DNA from: Chara braunii
Lineage: Eukaryota; Streptophyta; Charophyceae; Charales; Characeae
Reading direction: 5' to 3'
NCBI GenBank assembly: GCA_003427395.1
Contig: BFEA01000276.1
Span: 1,165,813 to 1,229,812, forward strand
Length of the DNA: 64,000 nt
A program made the position numbers and the translations under genes. Below are positions 17,231 through 29,097 of this stretch, one piece after another. The notes beneath the pieces were generated by a model. That model did no database searches and was not told the DNA's origin. It worked only from the letters and a program-made list of their open reading frames with translations. Every line of letters begins with the position of its first letter. Within the stretch, counting starts at the first letter, position 1.

Positions 17231-19698
17231 TGGGAGAACCCACCATCACCCAGGAAAGCGTCACGATCCAACGCAGGAAGGAAGGAGCTAGCGGGGGGGA
17301 AGGGGCGGAATGGAAGGTTCCTCTGAGGAATCTAACAACGGCAGGGGCATTCTTCATATCTCGCCTCTTGGCTTCCCCTGAAAACAGAATGTTGCAGCAA
17401 GGGGGCAAAACAACTGTCGTTAGAGCACTCCCGGGGGATGCAGTCAAAACCAGGGACTCCCTGTTTACCCGCCATGCAAGTAACTGGACCTTCCACGACG
17501 ATGCTGCCTTTAAATCTACAAACGACAAAGTGGGAATCTGTGGGATGGATTAGGGAGAAGTTAGCGGCATTCAAAGGTTCCCCTGCGAGCGCGCGCGAAC
17601 TGTTCCTGATCCAACCCGCTTCGTCGGCAGTCATCACTTTCCTGTGTGTATCAGAGGTTGACAAAAGAACGATGGACGGATGGAAATCCCTCAGATGTGA
17701 AAGATCGGAGGTTCGCATCTATCCCTGCCCCCCCTCAAAACCACAGCGACCGGAGGAGTGCAGGGAACAGATGATAAGGGAGCATTTTTGGGTGGAATTT
17801 TGGCATATCCCGGTCGAAATTCAAGCAGCCTTCGTCCAGGATTTTGCCGAAAAGTATGATGTGGTTGACTTCATTGACCCATTGCCCCCTCGTGTGGCTC
17901 GAAGGGATGACTATTTGATGCTAGCCATCAACCTGGTAGATGAGCACATCTTCTCAATCGACGACGTTATTCCCTTCTGTGTGGGGGGTAAACTGTACCG
18001 CATCCACACTGCCCACAAACACAGACCTTGGTGTTTTAAATGTCAAGCTTACGGGCAACTGTATTCTGATATGGCCTGCACTCGCCACGCTCACACACAG
18101 CAAAACCCACAGGCCGACTGCGAAAGGATCCCTTTGACGCATCCAGGTGGCGGACGGTTGACCCAGGCTACGAGGGGTGGGTCTACATTGACACGCCTGG
18201 TAGGGAAGAGGGGGAAGTTGTGGGATGGGCGTGGGAAGGGCAGGGTGAACCACGACAGAATTCTCAACCTCCAGCAACATGGACCCCCCCTAAATCCCTA
18301 GAAACACATCTGAAACGCCCCCCCACAGGATCCAAGAAACAAGAAACCTGGAGGATCGTCAGAAGTAAAAAGAAGGATAACCTGCAGAAGAAACCGACGG
18401 AAGCAGACAAAGAGGCAGTGAACGGTGGAGATAATGGTAGCTGTTTTGCCTGCTTAGAGAATGGATCGGTCAGATCCGAACAGATGCATATGGAAGAACC
18501 GCTAGAGCGAAGTGGGGGGGTGAAACAGATCCCCGAGGAAAAACCAGCCCTGGAGCACCAAATGACTTCAAAGGAAAAAGAAACAGGCAGTCAGAAGCAC
18601 AGGCAGGCTGATGAATTGGAAAAGGAAGCATCTGGGGGGCAGCGGGGGATGCGTTTGAAGCAACAAGCGAGGAGTTTGCCAACACAGCACACAACACAAC
18701 AGCCGCAACATGACCAGGTGCAACAACAGTCCCCAGACCAAGCACAACAGCCAGATCGATCTGAACAGAGGAATGTGTATTCTTTGGCCCCAGACTTCTG
18801 CTCAGATGCTTTCGGGGCACAGCAGATGGAAGTGGACACTACTCCACCTCCCCCAGACATAGAAATGGAGGAGTCCCCAAAAGACCCGGCTGACCCCAAT
18901 GCTCCCCCAGAAGAAATGAGCCTGGACCAGAAGGTCCAGGTGGTGGTGGATTGGATACTCAAACACTTGCAATCGGACTGTCCGCACGAGAATGAAGAGT
19001 ACTGGGATAGGTCTTACATTGAATTGGTGACACTTCTGAATAACAGTCCATCTCTGAGAACCGCGCTAACATCCGGCCCGCCTCCCCACCTGACGTGGGC
19101 GGAAGCCTTTCAACGGATTTTGGCAGTCGCTCGTGGGCGGTTTCGTCCCACAACCGAGACTGACCCTCATCCCTCCAACCACAGACAGGATGGGGAAGGC
19201 CGAAGACTCAAAGTAAGACAGCTCATTGAACGGGGCCTTTTTGAGATGCCTCCCTCCAAACCGAATGGCGTGTTTGTGATCCCCCTTCGAAAGACTGAAG
19301 GGAAATGAGAATTGGGTCTCTCCCTGGTAGGAGAGTACGGGGGGGTCACATTACACGGATGGGAATTCGCGACCCAGGAAGGAGACAAATGGGAAAGAGC
19401 TAAAGTCTTCACCTCTCAAATGCGTACCTTTATCCCCAAGCACTACGCCCCTGGGGTCAAAGCAAGCCTGAGATTCGAAGATTGCGACGAGCAAATGGCA
19501 AAGAACGACATGTACTTGCTCTTTGATCCTGGTTAGTCTGCCAGTCTTGGCTGGTACAACCACAATGCTCTCCTGGACCTGCAGTGCGCAAAAGTTAAGG
19601 TCAGTGAATTTTGGTCCGAAGATGACGTCTGCAGCTACCTTTGCCGGATGGTCCGGAAAAAGGTCCTACATCTGAGCAGATGGGATGTCAAGCAATGA
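17231..19698 (+). pseudogene. LINE ORF1 (RNA-binding, zinc knuckle), broken
   Basis: Conserved with the second LINE: KVPLRNLTTAGAFF, then a domain like the DUF4283 family of plant LINE ORF1 proteins (RELFLIQPAS, HFWVEFWHIPVEIQAAFVQD, RRDDYLMLAINL), then a knuckle HRPWCFKCQAYGQL...AC at about 18030-18080, where Gln replaces the expected His. A long Gln/Glu-rich linker follows, then FVIPLRKT, GVTLHGWEF and VKVSEFWSEDDV near the end. ORF1 coats the LINE RNA. Frame changes occur at about 17500 and 18250, with stops at 19306 and 19534. Confidence 0.8.
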
Positions 19699-19791
19699 CA
19701 TTCACTATGAGGTCTTAATCACATGCGGTAATGGATTGAAACATTATATTGCAGAAATCACGCGTGGAAAAAATGTGCAGACTCAGCTGAC

Positions 19792-20654
19792 CTGGACCTG
19801 CGCTCTATCAATGTAAATGGTTTGGCATCTAGTAAACCTGAAAAACGGCAAGCCATCTGGGATCAACTCAAAGGAATAGGAGGCAGGCGTTGGCCAGATG
19901 TGATCTGCATACGAGAAACACATCTGCAAGACAACCCGGATCATGACAGGGCTCACAAACAGGTCTGGCCTCATACCGCCATTAGGGCACACGCACCAAG
20001 ACCTGGCTCTGCAAGCGTGGCAATCTGGGTCCCCCCTGACTCCAGATTCCAACCAGTCCACTGGGTAGTGGACGAAGAAGAGGACGGTGGGCCTCGGTCT
20101 TCGGTATGCTAAAATTAGAACTGCTTTGCATCCTCTGTATTTTCTCACCGAATTCAGTAGGAGAAAGGAGAGAGTTTTTGGGAAGGTTAGGAACGTAAGT
20201 CCCGGAAGGTATCCCTCTAGTCATAGCAGGAGCCTTTAATGCTACCCCTGATAGGTGGCTAGACAGATGGAACCCCCAATACTCCCCCTCCTTTGCGATG
20301 GCAGAAGATGAACAAATGCTTGCCAACCTTGGCGCGACCCTCTCGGTCTTCGATACCTTCCGCCGCCTGCACCCCCAGGAATGGGCCTTTACATACATAC
20401 GAGACAGCGACCCAACACGTCTATCAAAATCTCGCATTGACCTTATCTTGCTCTCCAATGACCTGGAGGCGACACTGCGATGGGCTCTGATTCTCCCACG
20501 CAGTCCCCACCCAGGACTGGACCATAAGACCTGCGGAATAATATTAACAATGAGGAAAAAACCCGACCAAGGGTCGGGCTTCTTCAAATTGAACACCTCC
20601 TTGCTTACAGATTCCTCCTTTGCACACATGATTCGCTCAAAATGGGAATTCTGA
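19792..20654 (+). pseudogene. LINE ORF2 endonuclease domain, broken
   Basis: AP-endonuclease-type motifs: SINVNGL, VICIRETHL (Gln of the usual QETHL is Arg), then a frame change after 20112, IAGAFNA (the Asp of the usual GDFN is Ala), SRIDLILLS and GLDHKTCGI. This enzyme nicks target DNA to prime insertion. Loss of the GDFN Asp, if not a sequencing error, would abolish cutting in this copy. Confidence 0.85.
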
Positions 20655-20687
20655 CGCCATCAAAAACACCTCTTTGACTCTCGTCTT

Positions 20688-22291
20688 GTGTGGTTTAACA
20701 ATGGCCTAATTTTCTTAGCTAGGACATGCAAGGAATTTGCCAAAGCCAAAGCAGCCCTACGACAGCATCAGGAAATGACGGCACACAATGAGCTCATATC
20801 CCTGGAACGACAGGCAGAGTCACAACACTCTAACCCTTCCCCCCAAGAATGGCAGCAACTCACTTGTTCCATCCAAGAAGCAAAGGACCAACTTCTGCAA
20901 TACGCAATGCATAGATGGCAAGGAATTAGGATCAGAGGCAAGATGACCAAACTCACTCACGACGCCTCAATGGATACTTATTTTTTCTCAATGGTCACTG
21001 CTCGTTCAGGTAGGACGGTCATTGAGGCCTTCTGTGACCCGGACGATAGTAATATCATTGCCACCGGCACAGCGCATTGTACATTGATCACCAGGACGTT
21101 CTTCAAACAGCTATACACGTCCCATGTCCCATCCCCCCACGGGAAAGAACGAATCAGGGAGATACAGAACTTCCTACGTCCAATAGACCGACACATATCC
21201 CCGTACCAGCGTGACAAGCTAGAGAGAGAGCTAACGAAAGAAGAAGTGTGGTCAATACTTCTCCAAATGAGGGAAGAGAAAACTTCCGGCATAGACGGTT
21301 TTCCCAAAGAATTCTGGGAAACTACATGGACGGACTTGAGCACTGACTTGTAGGAATATTATCAGGATGTGTGGGAAGCCGGTGAAATGGGGGAAACCGT
21401 AGGGAAAGGCGTATTATCCCTTCTATATAAGAAAGGTGACAAAATGAACATCAGAAATTATAGACCTATCACACTGCTCACTGTGGTATATAAAATGATT
21501 TCCAAAGCATTGACCAATCGTATTGCAGCAGTTTTGGAGGACGTCATACACCCGGTACGAACTGGATTCATGTCCCCAATGCGGTCATTATCTTCATAGA
21601 TTTCGAGAAAGCCTACGATCACGTAGACTGGGACTTCTTAGACAAATGTCTGGAAAGAATGAACTTCGGACCTGTCTTCCGGCGCCGGATTAAGATCCTT
21701 CATATTCATGCCACTACATGTGTTCAAGTCAATGGGTCAGTTGCACCTCCGTTTGAACTCCAGCGTTCAGTGAGGCAGGGAGACCCGATTGTCCCCTACC
21801 TCTTTTTGGTGATAATGAAAGCACTGTCAGCCAACCTTCACCATCACAAGGATCTTACTCGAATTAAGATATCCAATATCCCCGAGGAAGCAATCCCTAT
21901 CTGCTCCCTTTTCGCAAACGATCTCACCATAATAGCAGAAGCGACAGAATCTAACATGAAGAAAATTCAGCTGCTTATGAATACGTTCTGCCTCCTATCA
22001 GATATGTCTGTGAATTGGGGACAAAAGACGATAGGATGGTGGATGCACCATCAAGGGGAAAGACCCTCGGAATTTCCGCAGATCACATGGCGCCCCCATG
22101 ACGATCCTCTAAGAATCCTGAGAACACTTGTCACCGCCAATGGGAAACCATCATCCAATGACGAATGGTTGGCCGGACCGACACGGTGCAAATTGGAGAA
22201 ATGGAACAATAAACGCACCTCCATCTTCGGGCGGGCACTGGTTATAAATAACGTAGTTCTAGTCACCCTCTGGTACAAAGTCATTCTATGA
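20688..22291 (+). pseudogene. LINE ORF2 reverse transcriptase, broken
   Basis: Linker, then KEEVWSILLQMREEKTSGIDG, a TAG at 21351, VGKGVLSLLYKKGD, NYRPITLL, a deletion between RTGF (about 21560) and IFIDFEKAYDHVDW (about 21590) that removes some 30 residues present in the other LINE, then FELQRSVRQGDP and LFANDLTI. The last is the catalytic box; the usual xDD is ND here. After it comes GWWMHHQGERP. Stops and frame changes at 21351 and 21597. Confidence 0.88.
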
Positions 22292-22294
22292 CCC

Positions 22295-24193
22295 TTGAGT
22301 GCGGGGGGGATCAAGGCACTGAAACAACAGTTGGCGGCCTTCCTTTGGAGAGGCGACAACAACAAATCTCACGTCATAAGCCGAGTGGCATGGGAATCAG
22401 TGATTCAGCCCAAGAGTGGAGGAGGACTTGGAATTGTGGATCCGGCCACACAATTCCAAGCCCTCATGATTCATTGGTTTCAATGTATTATCTTCTCTGC
22501 ATCATCCCCTTGGGTCCCCTTGGCCCTGGCTCAAATTTCTGACCTGGCCCTGGAATCCTCACCTGAGACTGACCCTAGAGTATGGCTTGAAGACAGGAAT
22601 TGGAGGTTGTCAAGGAAGTACAGGAATGGGGACCCTTCTGACAGACAATGGGTGCACCTTATACGTACTTGGAGGAAACTCCCCCCTCCACTTCGACCAA
22701 CACCAGAGAGGTGGGAAGAGATATTCAGGCAATCCCTTTTTGGTAGCCGCCTAATAACAGATTTTGGAGGGCGTGTGCGGAACAGCTCGGATGCCCCATG
22801 GAAAGGCAGGGTAAAGCATGGGGTCTGGAGGGTTGGGGACCTTTGGGACAGGGAGGCGGGAAACTGGAAAGAAAGGATGCGTACATGGTTGCGGCAATGC
22901 CATCTTACTGAGAAGGCATTCAACGACCTCATCGAGAGCTTCCCCCTCCATTGGTACACCACCCTCAGAAAAGGTCCATGTATAAAGGAAGGAGATTGGG
23001 TGGGGTTACCCGACCGTGAGAAAGAGGTAGGGCATGTGCACCTTACAAGCCCAAGATATGCGCTAATAAAAATCTTCTTCATCCAAAAGGATGATAGACT
23101 AGAATGGAACCAACAACCCTTCATATGGAGAGAACAAAAGGATGTGTATCTCATCAGGGTATTGAGGAGGGGTGCTACCTGAGGGTGTATTGCCCAACCC
23201 CAATTGAGGACCTCCCCCTAGATCCGGCAGAGTGGCGATGGAGCCACTGTAACCCGACCAGGAAAGAAGAGGACAACATACTGACACTACTCAATCTAAA
23301 AACTAAATCAGCCTACCGAATGTTCAGACCCAAATGCAGACTGCGGGACCGTGTGGAAGACAGATGGTATCGCCATCTTAACATAGACCGTAGTCTGCTT
23401 AAGCCCATTCGATGGTTTGCTCACTATAGTTGCAGACCCGCCAAAATCTCGGCCCTCCAATGGCAAATTGAACATAGGTGTCTACCAACCAACGACTGGT
23501 TGATAGACCACACTCGTTTGGAACAACAAAGGAAAGCACTACCATGGTGCCACAAATGCCTTTAGAGTTTCCCTCGGACGAGGCGGGCGGAGACTATAGA
23601 ACATATCTTTCTCCAATGCCCTGCGTCAGTGCTGGAGAAGTTGGGATAGGATCTGGCGACACATTGCTCCCGGTGTGACGTGGCCTTGGGATTGGAGGGC
23701 CATACTCTTGGGGTATCACCCTCCAATCCGGGGAAATACATTTGTGGAAAATATCTTCAAACCGGGTAGGCGGAGCGTCTTATGGACTATATGGTGGAAG
23801 CGATGTATCCTGGAGATAGAGGGGGCACAGGTAGAGGACAGAGAAGTTATGGAACAAGTACGAACATTGGTTCAATATGAAATTGCAGCCCAATGGAAAG
23901 CAGCTAAAGACAAGCTTGATCAGTCATATACCTGGGGGGACATGAACAAGATTATCTCTTGTTTCAGCAAAGACTGGTTGGGGGGGGATAGGGAAGGATG
24001 GGTGGCAGAGATAAAGTGGTCCGGATTTAACCGGAGTGAAGAACCCCGGGAGGGAATGGCAAAGGATTACCAGCTGATTTTCCATGACTGGATTAAAGTG
24101 GACCCGGGTGTCCCACTACCGCCAGCCCAGGACTTCGCAGACCCCTTCCCCCCCCACCCGCTGTCCTTGGTGGAAGCACTGCCAGTGGCATGA
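22295..24193 (+). pseudogene. LINE ORF2 C-terminal region with zf-RVT-like part
   Basis: Three consecutive frames carry one homologous region: LKQQLAAFLWRGDN, WESVIQPKSGGGLGI, then AYRMFRPKCRLRDRVEDRW, CRPAKISALQWQIEHRCLPT and WCHKC, followed by EHIFLQCP on a shifted frame. This is the zinc-binding region usual at the end of plant LINE ORF2. The last part ends FHDWIKVDPGVPLP and stops at 24193; the same ending occurs near 31001-31150 (-). Confidence 0.82.
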
Positions 24194-24851
24194 GTCGGGA
24201 CGCCAGTAGGAACACATCACCCAGGTTATACTCATACTTAGCAGACCCTACGCCGGAGCTCCTTGCTATTTGGCTCACAGCCGTTTCTTCGGTTGTCTTT
24301 GTGCTGGCTGTTGGGTTCATAATCCTCTGCAGATTGTTTCTCTATCTCTCCTTCGTAAGCAACCTCAACAGGCTGTAAGGCTGGGTCTCTGTGTTGTTCA
24401 TAATTTTCTGTTGGATGTTTCTCGGTCTCGCCTTCGTAAGCAGTCTCTGTTGGGTTCATAATCTTCTGTTGGTGTTTCTCTGGTTTGTAATCGGATTGAC
24501 TTGAGATGGGTAATATACTATCTAAGGGACGCTGGACCCAGTTTCCAGCAGATACATTCCAGATACATTCCTTCTGCATTCTCATTCCTAGGCGCCCTAT
24601 GGACAGTGGGTGGATGGAAGGGATTAAGGGATGGAGGGAGAATTCATTGGTGCCCCCCAATGCCCCTCTCCAATCCCCGACCAGTTGCAGGATAGGCAAG
24701 GAAGAGATGATTTTGATATGGGACGTTGGACCCGGTTTCTAGCACAAGGGCGTCACTTTTTTCATTGAGCTATTAAAGATGTATCATGGGACGCTGGACC
24801 CGGTTTCCAGCAGGTGATACTCCCCACTAATAGATGGAGCGGCCCGCCAGC

Positions 24852-24884
<33 letters not shown>

Positions 24885-24907
24885 NAAAAAAAAAAAAAAA
24901 AAAAAAA
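24194..24907 (+). other. LINE 3' UTR with internal repeats and poly(A)
   Basis: Three diverged copies of a unit with GTTCATAATCTTCTG and CCTTCGTAAGCA lie at about 24310-24450. GGGACGCTGGACCC (or a one-base variant) occurs at about 24521, 24719 and 24786. The last copy runs through CTCCCCACTAATAGATGGAG into the A run at 24854-24907. This tail is what the dispersed short copies share. Confidence 0.8.
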
Positions 24908-24994
24908 GTCCCACACCACTTACCTTCACCTCTAGCCAGCTACAGATATTGTCCGTGCCAACCCTGTCTTTGAGGATGGTCGACAGCTACAGAC

Positions 24995-25202
24995 TTAAAC
25001 CACCAGCACTTGGCCCATACATCGCCCGTGGGGCGTTGCCGTTAACGGCCCGCGACTTGTGGAGGCTTGGGTACCGACCCTCAATGGCTGGCGCCAGCCA
25101 AAACAATTTTTTTTTTTTTTGCGCTGGCAAGTCGGTGCGAAACGGCGCGCAGCCCGTTTTCAGGCTCGGCATCAATAGCTGGGCCAAGTACTGGTGGTTT
25201 AA
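24995..25202. mobile_element. Short TIR element with TTAA ends, copy 1
   Basis: Starts TTAAACCACCAGCACTTGGC and ends with the inverse of TTAAACCACCAGTACTTGGC, one mismatch in the first twenty bases. Non-coding and GC-rich inside. TTAA at both ends suggests either a piggyBac-type TTAA target duplication or TTAA as part of the terminal repeat. Confidence 0.75.
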
Positions 25203-25279
25203 TCAGCATCCAAGACGGCAATGCCCTCTGAGGTGGCCAATGACTGCCCCCCTTGCAGAATTTGCTATTACTAATACTA

Positions 25280-25442
25280 TTAAACCACCAGAACCTTTCC
25301 CATATGTCGGTCGCGAGCAGTGTCGGAGGCCCGAAACGAAAAGCGGCCGATTCGGATTATCAATGGCAGCCCTCCCCCGGTTGGCTACCTCGTTACCCAG
25401 CGTGTCTTAGATTTCAAGCGGTGAAAGGTACTGGTGGTTTAA
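25280..25442. mobile_element. Short TIR element with TTAA ends, copy 2
   Basis: Left end TTAAACCACCAGAACCTTTC, right end the inverse of TTAAACCACCAGTACCTTTC. The interior differs from copy 1, so only the ends define the family. Its right TTAA is shared with copy 3. Confidence 0.7.
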
Positions 25443-25612
25443 ATCACCAGTACACCAGGGCCTGGAGGCGCGTTACTGTGCGAAAAACTTTTCCAAACCG
25501 CCAGCGGGGCACGTTCTTTCTTTTTTGGCTGGCGCCACCGAGCCTCCAAAATTTCCCTAGGCGACGAGTTGCATGTCTGCTCTTATTAGCACCACTAACA
25601 CTGGCGGGGTCA

Positions 25613-25649
<37 letters not shown>

Positions 25650-25714
25650 AAACAAACAAACAAACAAACAAACAAACATTTCAAGAAGGCTGGGGCCGTG
25701 TACTGGGGGTTTAA
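25439..25714. mobile_element. Short TIR element with TTAA ends, copy 3
   Basis: Begins TTAAATCACCAGTACACCAG and ends with the inverse of TTAAACCCCCAGTACACGGC. It contains an A run (25618-25648) and a (CAAA)n tract (25648-25677). On the minus strand the CTAATAAGAGCAG stretch resembles the pre-poly(A) part of the LINE tails, so a LINE tail may be nested inside. Confidence 0.6.
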
Positions 25715-26061
25715 ACATAGTGGTATACAACAGTAAATTCAACCTAAATGTCCGCTATTGAAAATCCATCAGCACCAGTCTTAATGTCACCCAGCCCCAG
25801 AAATTACAGAATAATTACAGTATCACCTTGTAGGTGGGACATGACCCTGGGGGACTACAGTTCAGCTATTGAAGGGACACCATAAAAAATGGAGATAGAA
25901 CTATGCATCTCAGACTGTGGCAAGGGATAATTTTGAAGATATCATGCAATGCAGTCTACCGAAGCTGTGGGATGTAAACTAGCAGTGGTAGGGGAGCTCT
26001 CCGCTCTAGGGAGAAGCATCAGTGTAAACGGATGTGGACGAAATGGAAGCGAGAATGTCGG
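25715..26061. other. No recognisable feature
   Basis: Unique-looking sequence without open frames of note. Confidence 0.5.
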
Positions 26062-27454
26062 CTAGAGTACCGCAAATACTGGTGAGAATCCAATACCCCG
26101 AGAACCTGAGGGTTCCTCGTGCGGCGCGGCTGGGAGTGCCGCGCCCCTGCCGGTACGGCTCGAACGGTGCGCTACGGAGGCGTTGGGTGACGTAGCAGGC
26201 GGCAGTACGAGGCGCAGCGGCGAGGGGGAGTAGGATCGAGCGGCGCGAGGGAAGAGGTCGAGCGACGCGAGGGAAGAGGGTGGAGTTGATGGCGATGGCC
26301 TGGTCTGTTGGGGTAGAGTTTTCGAAAGTGAAGGGAACATGTTGGGCGTGGCGACGAGAGAAATGGTACGATGAGTTTGATCAGCGTGATGGTGGAAAGG
26401 GGGGTAGGGTGTGGGCTGCGGTGAGGTGTGTGTCTCCCCCGTGATAGGGTTCCGTGGGCGCTGTTGGGAGGGAAGAGTACCACAAGCATGACGAGGGTGG
26501 TGGTGCTTTGGACGATGACATCCCTCCATCTCTCCGGACTAACCTGCGAGGGGCGGCTGGCAGGTTCGGCGGTTTGGGCTTGCAACGTGGTTTGCCACGG
26601 TCCGTTTATCTTCATCGAGTAGCCTTTGAGGATGGTCGAGTGAGTGTCGACTACAAGGTGGCCAGTCTTTGCTCGCAAAGTCGATGAAGGAGGAGGTGAG
26701 GTTTGGAGGGGGGAGGGGTGGATAACCAAGTGTGGGGACTTGGGGTACTCTTCTCCAGCTAGACCTTTGTTCTTCTAAGATGTTTTTCCTGTAGTTTTTC
26801 TTCCAGTTTTTGACTTGAGTCTGGTCCCTAATTCTGATTCTCAGAATTTGATTCCCATCTGCTAAATCACATTCTCCTGAATATATCACCTAAATGATGT
26901 TCCCATTTGATTTGTTAAAGCGAACCTTATCTTCGCGATTTTTTCTTAAGTCCCAGAACCTTATACAATTGCTAATTTGGTTAATAAGTTCTTGATCCGC
27001 TGTCTGAGTGAGATTTTCCTTTTTTGGATTTTCAAATTTTACCAAATCTCATCTTCAACCCCATCCTTGAAATTCGTTAGCTGATGACCTCAACTATCAT
27101 CAGGATTATTCTTGATCATACACATTCTTGAGTCCAATATGGGACGTCTTAGTTGGACTTCTTGAATTTTCGATCTTAAATGTTCCCTTCCAATAAGGTT
27201 GTTGCAGACAGATTTCCTAATTGTGGTTCCAATTCCTACTTTTCAAGAGTAGTTTTCGCAGTTCTCCTCTATGTGAATAAATCCACATCTGCAAATCTTA
27301 TTTCTTAGTCGTGATTGCGGTCGTTGTGGTTTTGCAAATTAAAAGGGGGGAGGTTGAATTAGGGGTAGGTGGGAAGTGGGGGGGTTCACTTAGAAGAGGG
27401 ACTGACGGTTTAGAGTGGTAAGTCTAACCAGAAGGGTGGGGTGGGACGACATTG

Positions 27455-28206
27455 GCCGGTGCTGGAGCATTCGCTCTGTGACCAGGGGGAGCTTGAGGCC
27501 ATTGAAGTTATGTCGAGGGTGGAAGGCATAACCATCTCGCCTGACGTAGCTGTTGCTGGGGCGGTGACCCTGTAACCTTTTGAGGGGCCATGCAGTTAAG
27601 AGAGGTGTCAAGGGGGGAAGACACTCTCTGTCCGTCAGAATCAGTTAGATCGGTACTGGGGTTGTTTGTGTTGCTTTGTAACCCTAACATGGGGGTATGA
27701 GATCTGACGAGTTCTGGTACGAGGACTGGAAGCTGGATCGGCGTGTCCTTCATCGGTGGTGAAGGTAAGAGTCGGATTGTTAGTGGTTTCCTCCTCTTGT
27801 TTTTTCAAATGGAGAGTGAAATCGGAAGCATGGTTTGGAAGAAATTTTGGGTGGGCTCATGCAGGATGGGAAGGGTGGCTCGGGGTGGTTAGTCTATTAG
27901 AAGGACGGGGTGGGGCGACAGTAGCCGGTGCTGGAGCAGTGGCTCTGTGACCATGGGACTTGGAGGAGCTTGAGGCCATTGGAGCTTGCCGAGGGTGGAA
28001 GGCATAACCACCTCTTTCAACGTAGCTGAATCTGGGGCAATAACCCTGTAACCCGGTAGGGGTTTTGGCAGCTAAGGAAGTGTCGAGGGAGGAAGACGCT
28101 TCGTGTCCGTCAGAAAACAGTTAGTTCGGTGCTGGGGCAGCTTGTGTTGCCTTGTAACCCTAGCAAGGGGGGTGTGAGAACTGGCGACTTCTGGTACGAG
28201 GGCTGA
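27455..28206 (+). repeat. Local duplication of about 280 bp
   Basis: GGTGCTGGAGCA...GGGTGGAAGGCATAACCA...TGTCCGTCAGAA...CTGGTACGAGG is present at about 27458-27730 and again at about 27928-28205, roughly 470 bases apart. Read on the minus strand the copies share the peptide GYAFHPR. Confidence 0.75.
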
Positions 28207-28672
28207 AAGCTTGAGTGACGGTTTATCTCCTGTAGTGTGGGTTTGGTTTGGATTTATGGTGGTTCAACTCTGATTTTCGTTTCTCTAATTTTCCTTTTCA
28301 ATTTTTTGAATAAAAAAGAATAAGGAGAATGGGAGAAGATGGTGGGTTATCACGCGTCCTACCAGTGAGGGGGCTAGCTGGTAGGATGGGAGTATGGTAT
28401 AGCAGCAGCAGAGATGGTGACGTCGCTGCAGTCAGTCTTGCCGGTGGGAGGTAAAGTGGATTGATGGGGGATTCTTTTGAGTCGTTTCTGAATCATGATG
28501 TTGTCATAGACAGGTCTGAAGTAGCCCCAATTCTCTGAGCCAACGCCGGGTAATGGCCCCGGTATCTTAATTTTTAAAATTCCATCCTTAGGCCAATTGG
28601 ATTTTTCGAGTAGGTTCTTAGTCTCATTTTCATGAAATTTCCTGATGAGTTTTATGAATGTACTCGTTATGG

Positions 28673-28717
28673 GACGCTGGGCCCGGTTCCCAGTTCGTGC
28701 CAAAAAAAAAAAAAAAA
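28673..28717 (+). mobile_element. Very short LINE tail copy
   Basis: GGGACGCTGGGCCCGGTTCC then CAGTTCGTGCC and a run of 15 A. Only the extreme 3' end of the family is present. Confidence 0.6.
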
Positions 28718-28947
28718 GAGGGTTCCTCCACAAGGTTCATCTACAAAGGGTGAGTCAGGGCCTAGATTAGGCCAAAAGGCGCATTGATGGACAACAAGCA
28801 AATATTTCTGCCTATTTGTCCCGAGGGATGACGAAGGCTAGATTAACTGAAAAATGGTGATCGGTTCAATGACGCAACGTGAGGAGTAAAGAAAAGGTCC
28901 TTCATGGATTTTTTAATTTTTTTTTTCGCACATCCCAATTTCATAGG

Positions 28948-29097
28948 TCTTTTTTTTTTCTTTTTTTTTTTTTTTTGAAAAAAACACCCCCACCTGTGTT
29001 AGTGTTGCTGATAAGAGCAGACACCACTAACACCAAGAGGGAGGCTCCATCTATTGGTGGGGAGCATCACCTGTTGGAAAACGGGTCCAGCGTCCCA
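28948..29097 (-). mobile_element. Truncated LINE 3' end / SINE copy
   Basis: T runs at 28948-28976, then GTGTTAGTG...CACTAACAC, which can pair around GCTGATAAGAGC, then GCTCCATCTATTGGTGGGGA and ACGGGTCCAGCGTCCC. Orientation minus. Confidence 0.75.

Larger units (their letters stand above)
17231..24907 (+). mobile_element. L1-type LINE, copy 1 (7.7 kb)
   Basis: Bounded by GTCCCACACC duplications and ending in an A run of about 53 bases with one N. Order: ORF1 (RNA-binding fold and zinc knuckle), ORF2 with AP-type endonuclease, reverse transcriptase and a C-terminal zinc region, then a 3' UTR with internal duplications. It is related throughout to the LINE at 30817-39760. The 5' end begins inside ORF1 compared with that copy, so it is 5'-truncated. 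Several frameshifts and lost catalytic residues make it inactive. Confidence 0.93.
26062..28733 (-). pseudogene. Decayed coding-like region, possible LINE ORF1 remnant
   Basis: Minus-strand frames: 28733-28374 contains NLLEKSNWPKDGILKIK and IPGPLPGVGSENW, which weakly resembles the ORF1 linker of the two LINEs (GPLPGITWDD at about 37250 minus; GPPPHLTWAEA at about 19080 plus). Further left, 27753-27390 and 26889-26062 are Pro/Ser/Arg-rich. No RT or endonuclease motif is present. The stretch 26890-27330 is AT-rich with many stops. I cannot assign it firmly. Confidence 0.3.
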
